A stretch of DNA of 64,000 nt from an uncultured Spirochaetota bacterium (GTDB taxonomy: Bacteria > Spirochaetota > Spirochaetia > Treponematales > Treponemataceae): positions 1 to 64,000 of the forward strand of contig CALXMF010000001.1 in the NCBI GenBank assembly GCA_944389415.1. The letters run 5' to 3'. Numbering within the stretch: the stretch's first letter is position 1; every line of letters begins with the position of its first letter. Below, piece after piece: positions 59,802 through 64,000 of this stretch. The notes beneath the pieces are model-generated. The model worked only from the letters and a program-made list of their open reading frames with translations. It searched no databases and had not been told where the DNA came from. A program made the position numbers and the translations under genes.

Positions 59802-60466
59802 AGATACTTACTGTGTGTATTTTCGCTATCGCAGCATTGGCTGCCGCTTTTATCCTGAATAAGGTATTTCTTCCAAAACAAATGCAGAAAGGAATGAGAA
59901 TTTTTTTCAGTATTATTTCTGTAGTGTGCTGCGAAATACTCTTTATCCTGTTCGGACTGTGTCTGTCACTAAAACCGAAAACCGATGCCGCTATACAACA
60001 GACATTCAGTGCACTGTCTGATCAAATATCCCAAGTTAGTCCGGGTCTTATGGAACAGCAGGTGGAAACAGATTCTATCATCGAAATACTGGAACAGGCA
60101 GATATAGGAGCTCAACTGGATAAGGCAACAGAAGGATTAAATCCAGCCGAGCGTTTTATCATTATCAGACTTGTCCGCAGTTTTTTTCCGGCTTCTTATA
60201 GTATTGATTTTATATCAGGAACACTGCGAAATCTGCTTGCTGAAAACGCAGAAAATACAGGGAGAGTCTCATTGTCCCAGATTTTTTCAAGTGCACAGTA
60301 CAAAATTTCAGAAACAGCTCAATCTGTTTTAACAGGCATCCAAATCACTCTTATAATAATTTTTCTATTGTTCACTGTGTGCTTTATCATAACAGCGCAT
60401 ATTTCAAAACCGCATACAGAACGGATAAATAAATCAATCACTTTTGGAGATGGAGCTGAATTCTAA
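59798..60466 (+). CDS. Membrane protein, unknown, third gene of the cluster
   Basis: The 222-residue protein has N-terminal membrane helices at about 3-22 and 36-56, a soluble helical region between about 60 and 180, predicted outside the cytoplasm (SQVSPGLMEQQVETDSIIEIL), and a last membrane helix at about 180-203, with a short tail. No family recognised. ATGA overlap with the previous gene. The three genes from 58934 form one unit and may encode an envelope complex. Confidence 0.6.
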   Translation: MKILTVCIFAIAALAAAFILNKVFLPKQMQKGMRIFFSIISVVCCEILFILFGLCLSLKPKTDAAIQQTFSALSDQISQVSPGLMEQQVETDSIIEILEQADIGAQLDKATEGLNPAERFIIIRLVRSFFPASYSIDFISGTLRNLLAENAENTGRVSLSQIFSSAQYKISETAQSVLTGIQITLIIIFLLFTVCFIITAHISKPHTERINKSITFGDGAEF

Positions 60467-60533
60467 CACCTACGCAGCTGTTTCCCGAGTTTTTCCTACT
60501 TGCGAAGAAGACTAAAGGGTTCTACAATGCGGT

Positions 60534-61226
60534 ATGTATTTTGAATCAATTTATTATGATCTTGAAAAAAATCAGGCACGTATTCCATCTGGAACTAATC
60601 TCAAACTGGTGACCCGGCATTCACTCCGTTTTGATATTGAAGATCCGGTAAAGCATCATCATGTTGCGCTGACTCCGGAAGGCATATGCCTTGCGCAGAG
60701 TTTTGGAAGAAAAATACAGGCTCCGCTTGGGACTGTATATTCAAGCCCCATACATCGCTGTATACATACAGCACAATGCATACTTGACGGGTACGCGCAG
60801 ACTCATCCGCAGACAACAATTCCAGAAATTATACCTGACGAACGACTGTATGAACCCTATATCAGCGATCGGGCTATTATAAATGAAATCATGCAGCATA
60901 AAACAGATATGGAATTGCTGCATGATTTATGCGACCGGGTTCCTGTTCCTGGCTGTGTTTCTCTGGACATCAGTATTTCCCGCATGCTTGATGTGATCTT
61001 CGCTGAAGATAACGAAACCAATAAAAAACAAGGCTGCATAGATATCTGTGTAACACATGATTTTCATCTCGTGCTGCTCACAGCGGGTCTGCTTTCTCTC
61101 TTACCAGAGAGCACAGATAATCCATGGAAGCTCTGGCCATATATGTTTGAAGGAATGCTTCTATGGGGCACCAGACATGATTTTCACATTGCCTGGCGCA
61201 CCACTGTGGCACATTGCCAGCTCTGA
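60534..61226 (+). CDS. Histidine phosphatase family protein
   Basis: This is a cytoplasmic phosphatase or mutase of the RHG superfamily. The core is TRHSLRF near 27-33 (RH with Ser in place of Gly), the second arginine is in SSPIHRCIHTA near 71-81, and a late histidine in VTHDFHLVLL near 171 completes the active site. Length 230 is normal. The substrate is unknown. The ribosome site is poor. Its stop is 2 bp from the convergent potD stop, with no terminator between them. Confidence 0.75.
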   Translation: MYFESIYYDLEKNQARIPSGTNLKLVTRHSLRFDIEDPVKHHHVALTPEGICLAQSFGRKIQAPLGTVYSSPIHRCIHTAQCILDGYAQTHPQTTIPEIIPDERLYEPYISDRAIINEIMQHKTDMELLHDLCDRVPVPGCVSLDISISRMLDVIFAEDNETNKKQGCIDICVTHDFHLVLLTAGLLSLLPESTDNPWKLWPYMFEGMLLWGTRHDFHIAWRTTVAHCQL

Positions 61227-61228
61227 AT

Positions 61229-62293
61229 TTACTGACCGCAGGCGTTTTTAAATGCAGTCCACATATGAGAATGAATATCTTCCGTTGCTGTTGAAACAGT
61301 GCGGATGCTTTCTCCATTTGAATGTTCCGCAGGAAGTATAATAAAGGGCTGCATTGCCTCGCTTATATATGGCTCAGCGGCTTTTGTAGTACAGTAGTAT
61401 CCCACATATTCAAAACACTGCGCAGCAATTTCAGGACGCAGAAGATAATTAATAAAGGCATATGCGGCAGCCGCGTTCGGCGCCTTTGAAGGGATAAAAC
61501 CTGCCATAATGCCAAAACCCAACCCTTCTTTTGGATACACCACTTTTAGCTGCGGGTTTGCCTGCAGCGCAAGTGTTATCTGTGAAGTGTACATAAAAGC
61601 TGCGGCGACTTCTCCGCTTAAAAGTAAATCCTGTGTATTACTATCGCTGATAACACGAATATTAGGAGCAAGTTCAAGCATCAATTTTGCAGCTTTTTCA
61701 AGAACAGCGGGATCTTCCGTATTATATGATTCACCAAGAATTTTCAGTGCCATGCCATTAACAACCCGATAGTTACCTATTACGGCAACATTCTGATTAA
61801 GCGCAGGGTTCCATAGATCGGCATAGCCCTCTATAGAAATTTCCGTTAATGACGGATCATAAGCAATCAGCGGTATACCGGCGCCGTGCGGAATAGTAAA
61901 TACATTATCAGGGTCAAAAAACTGCCCCTGGAATACAGGATTAATATTTTCATAATTAGGAATCTGTTCTTTATCAAGATCTTGAGCAAGTCCCTGCTTA
62001 TATACCATTTCCAAAATATAATCATCCGCTATCACAAAATCATAGCCAGCCCCGCCCGTCTCCTGGAGTTTTGCAAGCATCGCTTCATCTGTGTCAAAAT
62101 TTGCGTAATTTATCCGGCAGCCAGTTTCCTTTTCAAACCCGGATAGAACTTCACGGGGAAACATTCCTGCCCAGGTATACAGATTCAATGTTGTTCCCGC
62201 GAGCGGAGACTTTGCATCAGCTTCTTTTCCGCCAAAAGCAAATATAACCGCAGCAGTGAGCAGAAAACTGATCCCTAAAATAACCTTTTTCAT
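61229..62293 (-). CDS. potD: Spermidine/putrescine-binding protein
   Basis: This periplasmic polyamine receptor of the PotABCD importer has a signal peptide (VILGISFLLTAAVIFAFGG). Marks are LNLYTWAGMFPREVLSGFEKETG near 37, FVIADDYILEMVYKQGLAQDL near 86, and AAAYAFINYLLRPEIAAQCFEYVGY near 275. Length 354 is normal. It starts 6 bp after the potC stop, the last gene of the operon. Confidence 0.9.
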   Translation of the reverse strand: MKKVILGISFLLTAAVIFAFGGKEADAKSPLAGTTLNLYTWAGMFPREVLSGFEKETGCRINYANFDTDEAMLAKLQETGGAGYDFVIADDYILEMVYKQGLAQDLDKEQIPNYENINPVFQGQFFDPDNVFTIPHGAGIPLIAYDPSLTEISIEGYADLWNPALNQNVAVIGNYRVVNGMALKILGESYNTEDPAVLEKAAKLMLELAPNIRVISDSNTQDLLLSGEVAAAFMYTSQITLALQANPQLKVVYPKEGLGFGIMAGFIPSKAPNAAAAYAFINYLLRPEIAAQCFEYVGYYCTTKAAEPYISEAMQPFIILPAEHSNGESIRTVSTATEDIHSHMWTAFKNACGQ

Positions 62294-62299
62294 ACAATA

Positions 62300-63091
62300 C
62301 TACTCCTGTGAAATATATTGTTGTTTCCGTTTATCAACGATAGCCGTAATACCAATAATTATACAAGTTACTATCAGCATAATCGACGCAAGCGCATTTA
62401 TTTCAGGCGTTACACCTGTTTTCAGTTTTGTATAAATAAGAACCGGAAGAGTAGTAACAGTCGGCCCTGTTACCAAAATACTTATTATCACATCATCAAA
62501 CGACATGGCAAATGCCAGCAGCATACCTGATATAACAGCAGGAAAAATTTCCGGCAGAATAATATCTCTCAGCACACGCAATGGTTTCGCTCCTAAATCA
62601 CGGGCAGCGTCTTCAAGACTCTGATCAATACCGATCAACCGGGCACGAACAGTCAAAAATATATACGGAACACAGAATGTGCAATGTCCTATAATCAGTG
62701 TAAGAAAACCAAACGGCAAACGCAACAGAGAAAATACCGCAAGAAAAACCATTCCAAGAATAATCTCCGGAATCATGATTGGTAAAGAAGAAATATATGA
62801 AAGCACTTCATGAAACCGGGAATGATATCCACGCATGCCGACCGCGCCCAAAGTTCCTATCAGCGCTGATAAAATACAACTCACTCCCGACACAAGAATG
62901 CTATTGAAAAGAGCTTCTCGAATATCACGATTATAAAACAATTCTGTATACCATTTTAAAGAAAAACCTGTCCAGACAGATGATATGCGGGATTCATTAA
63001 ATGAGTATAGAACCGTTATCATAATCGGGATATAAGATAATATCATAATCAAGGTAAGATATACCTTAGGAAAAATCTGCATCTGTTTCAT
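62300..63091 (-). CDS. potC: Spermidine/putrescine permease subunit C
   Basis: This inner-membrane half of the polyamine channel has about six membrane segments. FPKVYLTLIMILSYIPIMITVLYSFNES opens it, and the ATPase-docking loop DQSLEDAARDLGAKPLRVLRDIILPEI near 152-178 is intact. Length 263 is normal. It starts 2 bp after the potB stop. Confidence 0.92.
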   Translation of the reverse strand: MKQMQIFPKVYLTLIMILSYIPIMITVLYSFNESRISSVWTGFSLKWYTELFYNRDIREALFNSILVSGVSCILSALIGTLGAVGMRGYHSRFHEVLSYISSLPIMIPEIILGMVFLAVFSLLRLPFGFLTLIIGHCTFCVPYIFLTVRARLIGIDQSLEDAARDLGAKPLRVLRDIILPEIFPAVISGMLLAFAMSFDDVIISILVTGPTVTTLPVLIYTKLKTGVTPEINALASIMLIVTCIIIGITAIVDKRKQQYISQE

Positions 63092-63093
63092 TT

Positions 63094-63966
63094 CTATATA
63101 AGTCCTTCAAGTGTATCGCTATGTGAAACTTTCCGCTCAATTCCAATAATTACCGAAGTCAGTATCATAAGCACAACAGACAACGCGGCGGCAAACGGTA
63201 TATTCCGCCCTTTGGTCATCTGTTCCTGAATAAGACTGCCGATAAGCACGATTTTACTTCCTCCAAGTAAATCAGCGATAAAAAACAATCCCATCGAAGG
63301 CACAAAAGTCAGAACAATACCTGATAACAGGCCTGGCAGTGTCAGCGGAAAAGTAATCGTCCAAAAGGTCTGTACCCTCTTGGCCCCTAAGTCATGAGCC
63401 GCTTCTATCAAAGAATAATCCAGTTTTTCCGCACTGGAATACACAGATAAAATCATAAATGGGAGCAGAGCATATATCATACCGATAACAACCGCAGGAT
63501 ATGTATATAGCAGTTTTAACGGAGAAGATGTAATATGAAGCCCCATTAACAGTTTATCAAGGACTCCATTGCTGCGAAATACAATAATCCACCCATACAG
63601 GCGAATCAGCGAGCTTGTCCAGAACGGAATCATCAGCAGAAGCATCATACGATTTTTCCATTTACGGTTAAGCTGAGACATATAATAGCCAAAAGTATAT
63701 CCAAGGACAGCGACACATAAAGTAGAAACAGCAGCAAGCCTGAAAGAAGATACAAATGTATGCAGATATAACGGATCAAATATTTTTTTATAATTTTCCA
63801 ATGTAAAATGCAGAATATATCCCCATGTTTCTGAGCGGGTCATAAAACTGAGAAATATCATATATATGATAGGGAAAAAAATAAATAATATTGTTAGAAC
63901 ATAGAGAGGCAATAAAAAAGCAACAGACAGCCGTCGGCTGCGACACCGTTTATCTGACATCATCAT
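63094..63966 (-). CDS. potB: Spermidine/putrescine permease subunit B
   Basis: This is the other membrane half of the polyamine importer. It starts with three Met codons in a row (63966, 63963, 63960); the choice is open. SVAFLLPLYVLTILFIFFPIIYMIF is the first membrane segment, and the EAAHDLGAKRVQTFWTITFPLTLPG loop near 185 docks PotA. Length 290 is normal. The start overlaps the end of potA. Confidence 0.92.
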   Translation of the reverse strand: MMMSDKRCRSRRLSVAFLLPLYVLTILFIFFPIIYMIFLSFMTRSETWGYILHFTLENYKKIFDPLYLHTFVSSFRLAAVSTLCVAVLGYTFGYYMSQLNRKWKNRMMLLLMIPFWTSSLIRLYGWIIVFRSNGVLDKLLMGLHITSSPLKLLYTYPAVVIGMIYALLPFMILSVYSSAEKLDYSLIEAAHDLGAKRVQTFWTITFPLTLPGLLSGIVLTFVPSMGLFFIADLLGGSKIVLIGSLIQEQMTKGRNIPFAAALSVVLMILTSVIIGIERKVSHSDTLEGLI

Positions 63967-64000
63967 TTACCAATATCGCATCTTTTGTACGCCAGCCAAT
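63950..64000 (-). CDS. potA: 3' end of the polyamine ABC transporter ATPase (partial)
   Basis: The minus-strand frame from the window edge reads IGWRTKDAILVNDDVR and stops at TAA (63952-63950). This fits the C-terminal end of PotA, which is expected here just before potB. It overlaps the potB start by up to 17 bp. The body of the gene lies outside the window, so the assignment rests on operon order and this short tail. Confidence 0.6.
   Translation of the reverse strand: MGWRTKDAILVNDDVR

Noticed and set aside
1-64000. rRNA, tRNA and complete insertion sequences
   Set aside because: I saw no cloverleaf, no rRNA core sequence and no transposase; a dedicated tRNA scan could still find one I missed.

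Overview
The window looks like a chromosome segment of a spirochaete, most likely a host-associated Treponema with mid-range GC. This rests on gene content and arrangement: a ThiB-ThiP-ThiQ thiamine transporter of the type known from T. pallidum and T. denticola, large lipoproteins built from GTFTMxGG beta-helix repeats, imm11-type immunity genes, a TerY phosphorylation cluster, an AddAB-type nuclease and a potABCD operon. No rRNA, tRNA, CRISPR array or complete insertion sequence was seen. Species assignment is inference.

Region 1 (1-6800) is a visibly AT-rich accessory block in polymorphic-toxin style. It holds an AHH-nuclease toxin C-terminus without its own start, an Imm11-like and an Imm74-like immunity gene, a broken SH3-domain gene, an AAA_14/DUF4143 ATPase, and two copies of an unrecognised small gene flanking another unknown gene. 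Five reading-frame breaks in this block can each be repaired by adding one A, four of them in A runs of 5 to 8. Region 2 (6800-7180) is a non-coding array of 44-bp repeats with A-tracts phased on an 11-bp grid, in front of a promoter.

Region 3 (7183-32009) is mostly housekeeping: an SDR protein; the thiamine transporter with an XRE-cupin regulator; VWA and lipoprotein genes; adk; an orphan ABC binding protein; a purine permease; an FprA flavoprotein; BI-1; YdcF; a CDF exporter; and uvrB-htrA downstream of a TerY-type zinc-ribbon/kinase/VWA/PP2C cluster on the same strand; then purA. Region 4 (32247-42855) is a minus-strand array of three giant beta-helix lipoproteins. Two share an almost identical 1.3-kb 5' part with different tails, and a YefM-YoeB toxin-antitoxin pair lies between them on the opposite strand.

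Region 5 (43126-64000) holds an acyl-CoA synthetase, a murE-ddl-murD operon whose promoter predicts a leaderless mRNA, nfo-addB-addA, a c-di-AMP receptor gene coupled to an extracellular binding protein, a small PH-like/membrane cluster, a histidine phosphatase, and the end of a potABCD operon. Promoters are readable as TTGNNN-17-TANNNT, and several sit so close to the start codon that leaderless translation is likely for murE, the CDF exporter and the SDR gene.
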